From Cohnella thermotolerans DSM 17683 (GTDB lineage: Bacteria; Bacillota; Bacilli; Paenibacillales; Paenibacillaceae): a stretch of DNA of 52,742 bases. The first letter of the stretch is position 1; the number at the start of each line of letters is the position of its first letter. Positions 8,669-17,160 of the stretch are shown in pieces. The notes beneath the pieces were generated by a model. The model worked only from the letters and a program-made list of their open reading frames with translations, ran no database searches and was not told the DNA's origin. The stretch is from the NCBI RefSeq assembly GCF_000429825.1, contig NZ_AUCP01000047.1, positions 1 to 52,742 on the forward strand, given 5' to 3'. Both the position numbers and the translations under genes were made by a program.

Positions 8669-9779
8669 TTTTTACAGCGGCGTTCCCTGCTCCTTTTTAA
8701 AAAACTTGATCAATTTTGCCATCAATGAATGCGAGTATATCGGAGCAGCGAACGAGGGCGACGCGGTCGCCATCGCTTCTGGAGCTTTGCTGGGAGGAAA
8801 GAAACCCGTTGTTCTGATGCAAAATTCCGGTCTGGCGAATGCCGTTTCGCCGCTTGTATCGCTGAATTATCCGTTTCGCATCCCGGTGCTGGGGTTTGTC
8901 AGCTGGCGGGGAGAACCCGGTGATCCGGATGAACCGCAGCATGAACTGATGGGACGCATCACGACAAAGCTGCTGGATTCGATGCAGGTAAAGTGGATGT
9001 ATTTGTCTGACGATTTGAAAAAAGCCAAAAGACAGTTGTTGCTGGCCGCCCAGTATATCGAAAGCAACCGCCCTTTTTTCTTCGTGGTGCGCAAAGGAAC
9101 GTTCGAACCAGAAAATCTGCAAAAACAGGAGCACTCCTTCACCGTCAACAAAGTAACCAGGGGACAACACGCCTCCAATCAGCTGCCTCCCCGCCAGGAA
9201 GCATTGCGGATGATCAATGCATGGAAAGACAGCCAAACCGTTCAGCTCGCCACTACCGGAAAAACCGGAAGGCAATTGTACGAAATCGAAGATGCTTGCA
9301 ACAACTTATATATGGTCGGTTCCATGGGGTGCGTCGGTTCTTTCGGCCTTGGACTCGCGCTTAGCCAACCCCGTTTCGATATCGTCGTGATCGATGGAGA
9401 CGGCTCGCTGCTGATGCGTATGGGCAGTTTGGCTACGATCGGCTACTGCAATCCGCAGAATATGATTCATATCTTATTGGATAACAATGCGCATGATTCT
9501 ACGGGCGGGCAAAAGACGGTTTCACATAATGTAAATTTCGTTAACATTGCTTCAGCCTGCGGTTACTCACAATCCGTCTATGTCCACAATCTAGACGAAC
9601 TGAATGCATGCCTCGAAAAATGGAAAATGACGAAAGGCTTGACCTTTCTGCATCTCAAAATTTCTTCCAGCACCGAGGATCAGCTGAGCCGGCCAGCAAG
9701 CAAACCTTACGAGGTCAAAGAACGGTTACAGAAGTTTTTGAACCGCAATTTCTCAGAATCGAATGGAGAGGGAAGCTGA
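8619..9779 (+). CDS. ppd: Phosphonopyruvate decarboxylase
   Basis: 386 residues, thiamine diphosphate enzyme that converts phosphonopyruvate to phosphonoacetaldehyde and makes the unfavourable PEP mutase step irreversible. It has the catalytic Glu in NEGDA (E46) and a classical ThDP-Mg motif starting GDGS (260-263) and ending DNN (288-290). The chosen start, ATG 8619, lies 10 nt after AGGAAGG. The open frame extends 150 nt upstream into the ATP-grasp gene, but nothing there resembles the family. The aepT start overlaps its stop (TGATG), implying coupled translation. Confidence 0.9.
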   Translation: MINTKSFGKELKKLGFDFYSGVPCSFLKNLINFAINECEYIGAANEGDAVAIASGALLGGKKPVVLMQNSGLANAVSPLVSLNYPFRIPVLGFVSWRGEPGDPDEPQHELMGRITTKLLDSMQVKWMYLSDDLKKAKRQLLLAAQYIESNRPFFFVVRKGTFEPENLQKQEHSFTVNKVTRGQHASNQLPPRQEALRMINAWKDSQTVQLATTGKTGRQLYEIEDACNNLYMVGSMGCVGSFGLGLALSQPRFDIVVIDGDGSLLMRMGSLATIGYCNPQNMIHILLDNNAHDSTGGQKTVSHNVNFVNIASACGYSQSVYVHNLDELNACLEKWKMTKGLTFLHLKISSSTEDQLSRPASKPYEVKERLQKFLNRNFSESNGEGS

Positions 9780-10900
9780 TGCAGCCGGTCAGAAGAAATA
9801 TTTTGCTCACTCCCGGCCCCGCAACGACAACGGATCGCGTTAAACGAGCCCAAGTGGTGCCGGATATTTGCCCGCGTGAAAAAGAATTCGGCCAACTGAT
9901 CGAAACGGTTTGCATCGAATTGACCCGTATCGTTGCCGATCCGGAGAGTTATTCGACCGTATTGTTTGGAGGCTCCGGCACGGCTGCTGTCGAGTCCATA
10001 CTCAGTTCCGCCGTCCATCACGGCGATCTGGTTCTGATCGTGAATAACGGAGCGTACGGCAAACGAATGTGCGAAATGGCGGAAGCGTACGGATTAGACC
10101 ATTTGGTATTCCACAGTCCTCCGCATGTAGCCCTTGATTTGACCGCATTGAAATCGCTTCTGAACAAAAGCCGCCGTAAAATCACCCATCTGGCTGTCGT
10201 ACACCACGAGACGACGACCGGGCTTCTGAATGACATTGAAGCGATTGGCGCTTTGTGCCGAAGCCATCGCATACACCTGATTGTGGATGCCATCAGTTCT
10301 TTTGCAGCGATCCCGATCGACATGCGCGAAATGAACATTCATTACCTCGCGGCCAGTTCCAACAAAAATCTTCAAGCCATGCCCGGGATTTCGTTCGTCA
10401 TCGCCGAAACGGAGTTATTGGAAAGAAAACAGCCCTCTCAGCCGAGAAATTATTATTTGAATTTGCACGCCCAATACCGTTTTTTCTCGGAAACCCGCCA
10501 AACCCGGTTTACGCCTCCCGTTCAAACCCTATATGCGCTGAAACAAGCGATCGAAGAATTAAAAGAAGAAGGGATCGAACAAAGATATTCACGGTATCAA
10601 AAATCTTGGGAAACGTTGATTGCCGGCGTAACCCGGCTGGGATTAAAGTATATCGCCAGTGATCATCTCCATTCCAAGTTAGTCACGTCCATCTTCGAAC
10701 CGAACGTAGAAGGTTACAATTTCAAAGAGATGCACGACTACTTGCACAGTAGAGGCTACACGATCTACCCCGGCAAACTCGATGATTTCAGAACGTTTAG
10801 GATCGCGAATATCGGTGATATTACCTGCAAAGATATAGAGTCATTTTTGAAGCTGCTGGAAACCTATTTCAAACGAAAAGGCTTTATAAAGGAGGATTAA
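9779..10900 (+). CDS. phnW: 2-aminoethylphosphonate-pyruvate transaminase
   Basis: 373 residues, fold-type I PLP aminotransferase. It has LLTPGPATTTDRVK at the N-terminus, SGTAA (66-70), HHETTTG (142-148), VDAISS with the PLP-pyridine Asp D170, and the Schiff-base lysine in SSNKNLQ (K196). In biosynthetic clusters it aminates phosphonoacetaldehyde to 2-aminoethylphosphonate using an amino donor; the same family runs in reverse in catabolism. Next to pepM and ppd, and with no phosphonatase (phnX) in sight, the biosynthetic direction is the better reading. ATG 9779 overlaps the ppd stop. Confidence 0.88.
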   Translation: MQPVRRNILLTPGPATTTDRVKRAQVVPDICPREKEFGQLIETVCIELTRIVADPESYSTVLFGGSGTAAVESILSSAVHHGDLVLIVNNGAYGKRMCEMAEAYGLDHLVFHSPPHVALDLTALKSLLNKSRRKITHLAVVHHETTTGLLNDIEAIGALCRSHRIHLIVDAISSFAAIPIDMREMNIHYLAASSNKNLQAMPGISFVIAETELLERKQPSQPRNYYLNLHAQYRFFSETRQTRFTPPVQTLYALKQAIEELKEEGIEQRYSRYQKSWETLIAGVTRLGLKYIASDHLHSKLVTSIFEPNVEGYNFKEMHDYLHSRGYTIYPGKLDDFRTFRIANIGDITCKDIESFLKLLETYFKRKGFIKED

Positions 10901-10910
10901 GGAGGTGATC
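10899..10910 (+). promoter_or_regulatory. Unusually perfect Shine-Dalgarno with no standard start codon
   Basis: AAGGAGGTGATC is complementary over 12 nt to the 16S rRNA 3' end. The optimal start position, 10913, is ATC; the first in-frame ATG is at 10940, about 34 nt from the core GGAGG, too far for this site. Confidence 0.7.
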
Positions 10911-10912
10911 GT

Positions 10913-11653
10913 ATCGAACACACCATCATTCGCAGCAAAATGAAAAAGGGACTTCCCCTCATGAACGACCCCATCATGAAGCATTATGTTCCGGATACGG
11001 ACTGGTTTCAGCTTTCGAGCCTCCAAAGAATGCTGCAAGCCTATTCATGCGTTTATATCAAGCCTGATGTCGGGAGAAAAGGCTCCGGTATCATCCGGGT
11101 CAAGAAGCATAACGCGAAAGAATCTGAAATTTCATATAATCAAACCACGAGCTTGTGCTCGTCGGATCAAGTATACTTGCGAATCAAATGGATTCTGAAT
11201 CCCAAAAAGAAATACATCATCCAACAAGGCATTGATTTGGCAACTTATCAGCACCGTCCATTCGATGTCCGGGTCGTACTGCAGAAACCGCTGGGCAGGT
11301 GGCGAGCGACGTTGATGAGCGCTAAAGTCGCGCCCCACAAGTCATCGATCGTCACGAATATCGCGAAGGGGGCCAAGGATCATAATTTATACAAATTGCT
11401 CCGGGAAACCGACCAGTCATTGAACAGTTCGGAAGTCATGCGGGATTTATTGGACCCTTCCTATCAAATCGCACAAATTTTGGATTCCCATTACCCGCTG
11501 AAAATTCTCGGGTTGGATTTGGGAGTCGATAAGAAAGGAAAAGTGTGGTTCATCGAGGCCAATACGAAACCGGATTGCATAGGATTGGAGACGATCGACC
11601 GGAAGCTGTATCGAAAATATCTCAGAGCCAAAAAAATAATGCGCGGCGGGTGA
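10913..11653 (+). CDS. Short YheC/YheD-type ATP-grasp protein 1
   Basis: About 246 residues, an ATP-grasp domain without the N-terminal YheC/D lead domain. Visible parts are YIKPDVGRKGSGIIRV (nucleotide Lys and Gly loop), YIIQQGIDLAT, FDVRVVLQK, and the metal-binding end GLDLGVDKKGKVWFIEAN. The region before ATG 10940 (IEHTIIRSKM) aligns with the start of the next paralogue (MAIEKHHVKSKL), so the real N-terminus is near 10913, at an ATC codon behind a perfect SD. If ATC is not used, ATG 10940 is the fallback. It follows the transaminase by 12 nt and precedes its paralogue by 4 nt. Confidence 0.75.
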   Translation: MEHTIIRSKMKKGLPLMNDPIMKHYVPDTDWFQLSSLQRMLQAYSCVYIKPDVGRKGSGIIRVKKHNAKESEISYNQTTSLCSSDQVYLRIKWILNPKKKYIIQQGIDLATYQHRPFDVRVVLQKPLGRWRATLMSAKVAPHKSSIVTNIAKGAKDHNLYKLLRETDQSLNSSEVMRDLLDPSYQIAQILDSHYPLKILGLDLGVDKKGKVWFIEANTKPDCIGLETIDRKLYRKYLRAKKIMRGG

Positions 11654-11657
11654 TTTG

Positions 11658-12407
11658 ATGGCGATTGAGAAACACCATGTCAAAAGCAAACTTGCAGTGG
11701 CCTATCAGCTCATTCATACGCCTGAGGTCTCCGGTCATATTCCCGAAACGGAACTGTTACGGGAAAGCGCGTTTCACAGGATGATCAAGAAATATGACGC
11801 GATTTACCTCAAACCGGACCAAGGGAGAAAATCGAGAGGCGTGTTCCGGATTGAGAAGTTAAAGAACAACGAATTTCAATTAAGGTCAGGGACCAGCACG
11901 ACATACGTCCATTCGAAGGATCTCTGGAATAAAGTGAAGAGCAAGACGGAGGGCAGCAGATATATTATCCAACGGGCAATAGACAGTGTGACGAAGGACG
12001 GCAGACACTTTGATCTTCGTTGCCATTCCCTGAGAGTGAATGGGAAGTGGAAGGTCGGAGGGATCTGCGGGAGGCTGGGGGAGAAGGGAAGTATCGTGAC
12101 AACATCGCATTACGGGGGGACCCCGATATTACTCGATACGCTCTTTACAAAACATTTGAAATATACGAATAAGGAAAAAACCGAAATGAAACGGAGATTG
12201 GAAAGATGCGTCGTCAAATCGGTTCGTCACGTAAGCCGAATGTACCCCAGTCTGAAAGAGTTTGCCGTCGACATCGGCATTGACCGCCGGAAGAGAATCT
12301 GGATTTTCGAAGTCAATATCGAACCTCTGATCAGAGGGAATTTCAAAATGCTTCCGGATCTGACGTTGTATCGAAAAATTAAAAGGTTGAGGAAGATCGC
12401 AAAATAA
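11658..12407 (+). CDS. Short YheC/YheD-type ATP-grasp protein 2
   Basis: 249 residues from ATG 11658. Same plan as its neighbour: YLKPDQGRKSRGVFRI, YIIQRAIDSVT, FDLRCHSL, GSIVTTSHYGG and the terminal EFAVDIGIDRRKRIWIFEVN. The SD is weak (GGGTGAT), consistent with coupling to the upstream stop 4 nt away. It differs enough from paralogues 1 and 3 that recent duplication is unlikely; they may act on different residues or in order. Confidence 0.8.
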   Translation: MAIEKHHVKSKLAVAYQLIHTPEVSGHIPETELLRESAFHRMIKKYDAIYLKPDQGRKSRGVFRIEKLKNNEFQLRSGTSTTYVHSKDLWNKVKSKTEGSRYIIQRAIDSVTKDGRHFDLRCHSLRVNGKWKVGGICGRLGEKGSIVTTSHYGGTPILLDTLFTKHLKYTNKEKTEMKRRLERCVVKSVRHVSRMYPSLKEFAVDIGIDRRKRIWIFEVNIEPLIRGNFKMLPDLTLYRKIKRLRKIAK

Positions 12408-12441
12408 GCGTTTGGGACAACGAAGATAAAGGAATGATGGC

Positions 12442-13215
12442 ATGGCCTCAAAATGGGATCCTTCCAAATGGGAGATACATCAGTTATATTCCAAACATTC
12501 AGATCTCCGCAAACTTTTGCCGCCGACCTCGATTCTGACTCCCGGCTCCCTTTCGAAATACTTGGACAAATACCCATCGGTATACGTCAAAGGCAAGAAC
12601 GAGCATACCGGCTCGGGAATCATAAAGGCATGGAAAACAGAAAAAGGTTATCGGTTTGTTAGAGTCAAGGGTAAACCGGTGGATGTGAAATCGATCGACG
12701 AACTCTATGATAAGGTCACAGACGGACGGCGCGCAAAGTCGGTTCTCGTCCAAAAGACGATCGACTTGGCCACCATTCAAGGAAGCCCCTTTTCCATTCG
12801 TGTGATGATTATGCGGGACGGCAAAGAAAAATGGCAGTATGCGGGGATGCTGGCGAAAGTTGCGGGAGAAAGCAGCGTCGTGACCAATGTTCGGCGGGGT
12901 GGAGGGTATGCCGCCACGATCGAGAATGCACTGGCCCAATCGTTAGGCTATGGCCGTGATCAAATCGAGAGCGTAAAACGTGAGTTGATCGACCACGGAT
13001 TTAAATTGATCCGATATGCAACGAAAAGCGGATATCGCTCCCATGAGGCGGGTATAGATTTTGGTATCGATCATAAAGGGAAAATATGGATCATCGAGGT
13101 GAACCTCGCATATCCCTCTTATGAACTGTTTAATCGATTGAAGGATAAAACGTTCTACCGTAAGATCAAAGGTTTGGCGGGTGATTACCAAAAGAGCCGA
13201 AGAAAGACGGGATAA
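12442..13215 (+). CDS. Short YheC/YheD-type ATP-grasp protein 3
   Basis: 257 residues from ATG 12442 with AAAGGA 9 nt upstream. It has YVKGKNEHTGSGIIKA (the usual KP of the family is replaced by KG), VLVQKTIDLAT, SIRVMIMRDGKEKWQYAGM, SSVVTNVRRGGG, and EAGIDFGIDHKGKIWIIEVN. Last gene of the phosphonate/ATP-grasp operon; 34 nt separate it from the previous gene. Function follows the family: probable ATP-dependent carboxylate-amine ligase, substrate unknown. Confidence 0.8.
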   Translation: MASKWDPSKWEIHQLYSKHSDLRKLLPPTSILTPGSLSKYLDKYPSVYVKGKNEHTGSGIIKAWKTEKGYRFVRVKGKPVDVKSIDELYDKVTDGRRAKSVLVQKTIDLATIQGSPFSIRVMIMRDGKEKWQYAGMLAKVAGESSVVTNVRRGGGYAATIENALAQSLGYGRDQIESVKRELIDHGFKLIRYATKSGYRSHEAGIDFGIDHKGKIWIIEVNLAYPSYELFNRLKDKTFYRKIKGLAGDYQKSRRKTG

Positions 13216-13272
13216 GGGGAAGATAACAAGCTTTTTCCCAACTGCAAGGACAAAAGCTTAGTGTCGGCCGGA

Positions 13273-13330
13273 AAAGATGTCCCGATTCCATGTATCCCTT
13301 TACCTGCCTATCGTCAAGTTCATTTTGGCT
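13273..13330 (+). mobile_element. IS remnant, 5' end of a DDE transposase gene
   Basis: From about 13275 a frame reads MSRFHVSLYLPIVKFILARCYQ. The first 43 nt are repeated at 15357-15399, where the frame continues into a recognisable transposase. Only the N-terminal stub survives here. Confidence 0.4.
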
Positions 13331-13341
13331 CGTTGTTATCA

Positions 13342-13374
13342 GGTCAGCCAGTCAGTTCTGGCTGGCCTTTTTTT
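13342..13374 (+). terminator. Rho-independent terminator (same hairpin recurs at 15.4 kb)
   Basis: GGTCAGCCAG (13342-13351) pairs with CTGGCTGGCC (13358-13367), followed by seven T. A near-identical hairpin is at 15396-15427 next to the same repeated block, so it came with the repeat; it could still end the ATP-grasp operon. Confidence 0.65.
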
Positions 13375-13887
13375 GGCCGTTTCTATGAGCTGAGCGGCTT
13401 ATTCGCAGCCTCATCGTCGTGCCATGAATCAAATTGTTGTTGGATTACCAGAATGATGACTAACATCTATTCGGTCACCTACATATTCTGTAATCAGAGG
13501 AGAGAGCGGAATTGCTGTACCCAAGAGCCCGCGAGTCCATCGGCCTCATGGAAGGCGCTACGGCAGCCAGACACGACTCCGTGCTTTGCTGTTCCGAGCC
13601 GCAAGAAAAAGGCTTATGATGCCGGTAAGGTGCTTGGCCCCCATCGGGCGGCGCAACTGCTTCAAGTGGCAACTTAGTTCATCCACAGGTAGATCTTTGA
13701 CAAACGAAGCACGGATAGGCTGGGAGAAATTCACACCATTAGGGCATCGACCCAGGGAGATATGGGAGGGTTAACCGCAAGGGTATACGTGGAGATCCAT
13801 ATGCGACCATACGTGAGTCGAAGATGAAATCATGTGAAATAGCTAGAAAAACGGAGAAAACATTATTTTATTGAGGGAGATGATTAG
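13375..13887 (+). other. Unassigned non-coding stretch
   Basis: No convincing gene on either strand. 13500-13840 is G-rich with phrases such as GAGCCGCAAG, ACAAACGAAGCAC and GTGGAGATCCA that look like folded RNA rather than coding sequence; a decayed group II intron domain is one guess, which I cannot verify. The RBS for the next gene (GAGGGAGAT) is at its right end. Confidence 0.25.
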
Positions 13888-14595
13888 ATGAAATATAGCC
13901 CGAAAGCAGCCGCCAGATCATTTATAAAAAAGCATTTTCCAAATGCATGTGTCGCGTTTTTGGGAGGAAGCGCCGCGCATCGAAACTTGACCCCGAACTC
14001 CGATCTGGACATCCTCGTTTTTGACGATACGCAGTTCCCTTTCAAACAAAACTACACCGGGTATGGCTGGACCATTGAAGCCTTTGTGGTAACACGCAGT
14101 GTTTATCGTTCTTTTTTTGATGAAGCCAGAAGAAGCGGTCTTCCTTCGATACTCCGCATGTGTGTAGAAGGAGAAACGATTGTAGATACAGGATTTGCAG
14201 AAGGGATCCGGTCGGAAGCGCGAGATCTGATGTCCCAAGGACCCTGCGAATGGACATGGGATGAAATGAACCAGGTTCGGTATCAAATAACGGAATGCCT
14301 GGAGGATTTGTCCGATGCACACTTATATCATGAAAACTTGTTTATCGTAAATCAACTAACCGAGCTGGTCACCAAGTTTATTTTGCGAGCAAACGGCCAA
14401 TGGATCGGGATAGGCAAATGGGCGGTACGTTCGCTTGCGGAATACGACAAGCAGTTATGCGACGAATTTTTATACGCTCTTGATTCTTTTTATAAAAAGG
14501 AAACCGTCGAACTTCTTATTCCATTCATCGACCGTGTACTCGAACCGCACGGAGGTAGGTTGCTGGAAGGCTGGATGGAAGGCAGTGTTTTATGA
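13888..14595 (+). CDS. Pol beta-type nucleotidyltransferase domain protein
   Basis: 235 residues. The N-terminus has the minimal nucleotidyltransferase signature: FLGGSAAHRN followed by SDLDILVF, the GS plus DxD metal ligands. The C-terminal half is a helical domain with no clear family. Proteins of this plan include antibiotic nucleotidyltransferases and toxin-antitoxin NTases, but nothing here fixes a substrate. RBS GAGGGAGAT lies before the ATG, and GC content is lower than in the later part of the window. Confidence 0.7.
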   Translation: MKYSPKAAARSFIKKHFPNACVAFLGGSAAHRNLTPNSDLDILVFDDTQFPFKQNYTGYGWTIEAFVVTRSVYRSFFDEARRSGLPSILRMCVEGETIVDTGFAEGIRSEARDLMSQGPCEWTWDEMNQVRYQITECLEDLSDAHLYHENLFIVNQLTELVTKFILRANGQWIGIGKWAVRSLAEYDKQLCDEFLYALDSFYKKETVELLIPFIDRVLEPHGGRLLEGWMEGSVL

Positions 14596-14639
14596 GGAGG
14601 AGTGATACACGATCTGCATTAGACGAGTTGGAACGATAC

Positions 14640-14860
14640 AGCTCGCCTCCCGTGTCGGCCCCCATATTCATCCCCTTCATCGGGGCGCTGATTACCATGA
14701 AAAGGAAGTCGTTCTGGCCAGTGACCTCTTGCTTGTCGTTGCCAATATTGGTTTTTTCTTAATTTAATCAATTTGCTTCCGATTTCACGGCTTTAATAAT
14801 TTCATTGGCGGTTTCATTGCTGAACGGGATATTTACCAGTTTCTAGATCATCTATAAAAA
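14640..14860 (+). pseudogene. Site-2 protease (M50) remnant
   Basis: Frames here give VSAPIFIPFIGALITMK and, after a frame change, WFFLNLINLLPI, two conserved membrane segments of rhomboid-unlike M50 site-2 proteases. The catalytic HExxH region and much else are missing and stops interrupt the rest. Confidence 0.5.
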
Positions 14861-15005
14861 GAAATACAGATTCGGTGATGGCTTAAGAAGTACCTATTCT
14901 ACGACTCATCACACTACCTTGCCCCTTTTTGATATCCGTACTGTTATGATATGAGGTGCACAAGCCAACTGTTCTTCTTGAGAATATTTACGCTTTGCCC
15001 GAATC

Positions 15006-15236
15006 TCGAGTTTTCTATGTTTGGTCATAAAATTAGACCTTTAGATAAGCATTTACCCAAGCAATTCCGAAATAAAAAAATATAATATAGGAGCTTAGTG
15101 GAAAGGAGTGAAAACGAATGAGCGGATTCGCAGGATTTGGATTTGGACGTCATATCGGTTTTGTCTTGGTTCTCTTTATTCTGTTGGTCATCATTCTTTC
15201 CACCGTCATAATTTAATAGGGTCATTGTCATGAAGG
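15006..15236 (+). repeat. Direct repeat, copy 1 (contains a yjcZ gene)
   Basis: About 231 nt nearly identical to 15668-15901. It runs from TCGAGTTTTCTATG through the promoter-like AT-rich leader, the RBS and the whole yjcZ gene to GTCATGAAGG. The copies are 662 nt apart with an IS remnant between them. Confidence 0.85.
15118..15216 (+). CDS. YjcZ-family microprotein, tandem copy 1
   Basis: 32 residues: head [11 protein letters not shown], then helix [27 protein letters not shown] lies before the ATG. It differs from copy 2 at a few positions and one extra residue near the C-terminus. Family members are small membrane proteins of spore formers. Confidence 0.8.
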   Translation: MSGFAGFGFGRHIGFVLVLFILLVIILSTVII

Positions 15237-15286
15237 TTCTCTTTATTCTGCTGGTCATCCTTCTGACCGGTATCTGCGTGATTTAA
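15230..15286 (+). pseudogene. YjcZ hydrophobic-tail fragment
   Basis: An 18-codon frame, [18 protein letters not shown], repeats the hydrophobic helix of YjcZ without the Gly-rich head. It begins at the ATG that ends the direct repeat, so it looks like a recombination scar. Confidence 0.5.
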
Positions 15287-15344
15287 CGGATCGATTGCCG
15301 TCGACAAAGCCCAGCAAAAGCCAGGATTTTCGAACCTTCGTCGA

Positions 15345-15667
15345 ATGACTAAACAGAAGATGTCCCGATTCCATGTATCCCTTTACCTGCCTATCGTCAG
15401 CCAGTCAGTTCTGGCTGGCCTTTTCTTGGCCGTTTATTGCCAGCTGCACGGCCTGCCGTTCAAGAGCAAGAACGATTTGGCTCTTGAGATGATTGAATCA
15501 CTCCCAGCTGTACAAGATGAGCAGGTTTACGTTCTCATGGATGGCTGGTACACCAGCGAAAGGTCATCAATGCCAGTAATCGCAAAGGATTTCTCGTCAT
15601 CGCCGCTGTAGGGTGTAACGATATGCTTCATTTCATAAATTGACAGGGCGTATAACCAAGGCTGAAA
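15345..15667 (+). mobile_element. IS remnant (IS701/IS4-like DDE transposase)
   Basis: One frame holds MSRFHVSLYLPIVSQ, FKSKNDLALEMIESLP and VYVLMDGWYTSE, the last matching the LxDSWY catalytic segment of these transposases. Homology then moves to another frame (KVINASNRKGFLVIAA). Frameshifts and missing middle and end parts make it non-functional. It sits between the two yjcZ repeats. Confidence 0.55.
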
Positions 15668-15901
15668 TCGAGTTTTCTATGTTTGGTCATAAAATTAGAC
15701 CTTTAGATAAGCATTTACCCAAGCAATTCCGAAATAAAAACATATAATATAGGAACTTAGTGGAAAGGAGTGGAAATGAATGAGCGGATTTGCAGGATTT
15801 GGATTCGGACGTCATTTCGGTTTTGTCTTGGTTCTCTTTATTCTGTTGGTCATCCTTCTTTCCTCCACCTTCATAATTTAATAGGGTCATTGTCATGAAG
15901 G
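15668..15901 (+). repeat. Direct repeat, copy 2 (contains a yjcZ gene)
   Basis: Second copy of the unit at 15006-15236, with a few substitutions and a 3-nt difference inside the gene. Confidence 0.85.
15780..15881 (+). CDS. YjcZ-family microprotein, tandem copy 2
   Basis: 33 residues: [14 protein letters not shown] then [36 protein letters not shown] 15780 is chosen; an out-of-frame ATG lies 4 nt upstream. Same leader as copy 1, so probably regulated alike. Confidence 0.8.
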   Translation: MSGFAGFGFGRHFGFVLVLFILLVILLSSTFII

Positions 15902-16060
15902 GTACGAATACAAATGACCGCAGTTGCCGGAAAAATTTAATATTGTATCACTGGGATGCAGCCACTCCTCCATCGTCGTCTGATATCTGGACTTCAGCGC
16001 AGAGGCTATTCACCGTGCACTCGGTTCCCCGTCCCTTACGGCGGGGACTTTTTGCATTTT
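15902..16060 (+). promoter_or_regulatory. aroG leader with terminator/attenuator, T-box-like
   Basis: About 25 nt before the aroG start a GC hairpin (CCCCGTCCC...GGCGGGGAC) is followed by TTTTTGCATTTT. Just upstream, AGAGGCTATTCACCGTGCACTCGG loosely resembles the T-box antiterminator (AGGGTGGNACCGCG) in the right place before a GTCCC-type terminator. The match is imperfect and the expected stem I would run into the yjcZ repeat, so a plain attenuator or a decayed T-box is equally possible. Confidence 0.4.
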
Positions 16061-16083
16061 ATATCGAAGAGAGGAAGAGGGAA

Positions 16084-17160
16084 ATGGGACACCGGACTTT
16101 GGAGCAGTTGCGTACTATGGTGGACGAAGTCAACGGACAATTGCTGAAGCTGATTAGCGATCGTGCCGCGTTGGTGAAGGAAATGGGCGAGGTAAAGGAA
16201 AGACAAGGAGTGCCGAAGTTTGATCCGGCGAGGGAGAAGGAGATGCTCGACGTGCTGGTGGCGGCAAATCCGGGCCCTTTCGACGCGGCTGCGATCCGTC
16301 ATATATTCAAGGAGATTTTCAAGGTGTCTATGGAGCTACAGGGACAATCCCACCGGAAACAGCTGCTGGTCAGCCGGAAGAAACAAGCGGAAGATACGGT
16401 TATCGAGATCAAAGGCGTCCAAATCGGCGGGAACCACTCCCTTATGGTGGCCGGCCCTTGTTCGGTCGAGAGCCGCGAGCAGCTGCGGGAGGTGGGCCGC
16501 GCTTTGAAGGAGGAAGGCGTGCCAATGCTTCGAGGCGGCGCCTTCAAGCCGAGAACGTCTCCCTACGATTTCCAGGGGCTTGGGGTGAAAGGTCTCAAGC
16601 TCATGCGCGAGGTCGCCGACGAATTCGGATTGCTCGCCGTTAGCGAGATCGTCGATCCGGCAACAATCGGAATTGCGGCGGATTACTTGGACGTGATCCA
16701 AATCGGCGCCCGCAACATGCAGAACTTCGAGCTGTTGAAAGCCGCGGGCGAATCAAAGGTTCCCGTGCTGCTCAAACGCGGTCTGGCCGCGACGATGGAG
16801 GAGTGGCTGCATGCGGCGGAATACGTCGTATCGCGTGGTAATACGCAGGTAATTCTCGTCGAACGCGGTATCCGCAGCTATGAGAAGTGGACGCGGAACA
16901 CGCTCGACATTTCGGCGGTGCCGATCATTAAACAAGAAAGCCACCTGCCCGTATTGGTCGACGTCAGCCACGCAACCGGCCGCAAGGATATCCTGCTGCC
17001 ATGTGCCAAAGCGGCTCTCGCAGCCGGGGCAGACGGAGTGATGGTCGAGGTGCATCCGAATCCGCCAACTGCTCTGTCCGACGCCGATCAGCAGATCGAT
17101 ATCCCTCAATTCCGCAAATTGTACCGGGAAATTCGCGATTCCGGACTGTTCAAGCTATAA
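16084..17160 (+). CDS. aroG: Bifunctional chorismate mutase / 3-deoxy-7-phosphoheptulonate synthase
   Basis: 358 residues. Residues 1 to about 90 are an AroQ-type chorismate mutase ([26 protein letters not shown]), which in Bacillus-type enzymes acts as a regulatory domain. The rest is type I-beta DAHP synthase: VAGPCSVES (from residue 122), [47 protein letters not shown] and [10 protein letters not shown]. It condenses PEP and erythrose 4-phosphate, the first step of the shikimate pathway. ATG 16084 with GAGGAAG upstream is preferred over the longer open frame, which runs through the leader. Confidence 0.92.
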   Translation: MGHRTLEQLRTMVDEVNGQLLKLISDRAALVKEMGEVKERQGVPKFDPAREKEMLDVLVAANPGPFDAAAIRHIFKEIFKVSMELQGQSHRKQLLVSRKKQAEDTVIEIKGVQIGGNHSLMVAGPCSVESREQLREVGRALKEEGVPMLRGGAFKPRTSPYDFQGLGVKGLKLMREVADEFGLLAVSEIVDPATIGIAADYLDVIQIGARNMQNFELLKAAGESKVPVLLKRGLAATMEEWLHAAEYVVSRGNTQVILVERGIRSYEKWTRNTLDISAVPIIKQESHLPVLVDVSHATGRKDILLPCAKAALAAGADGVMVEVHPNPPTALSDADQQIDIPQFRKLYREIRDSGLFKL

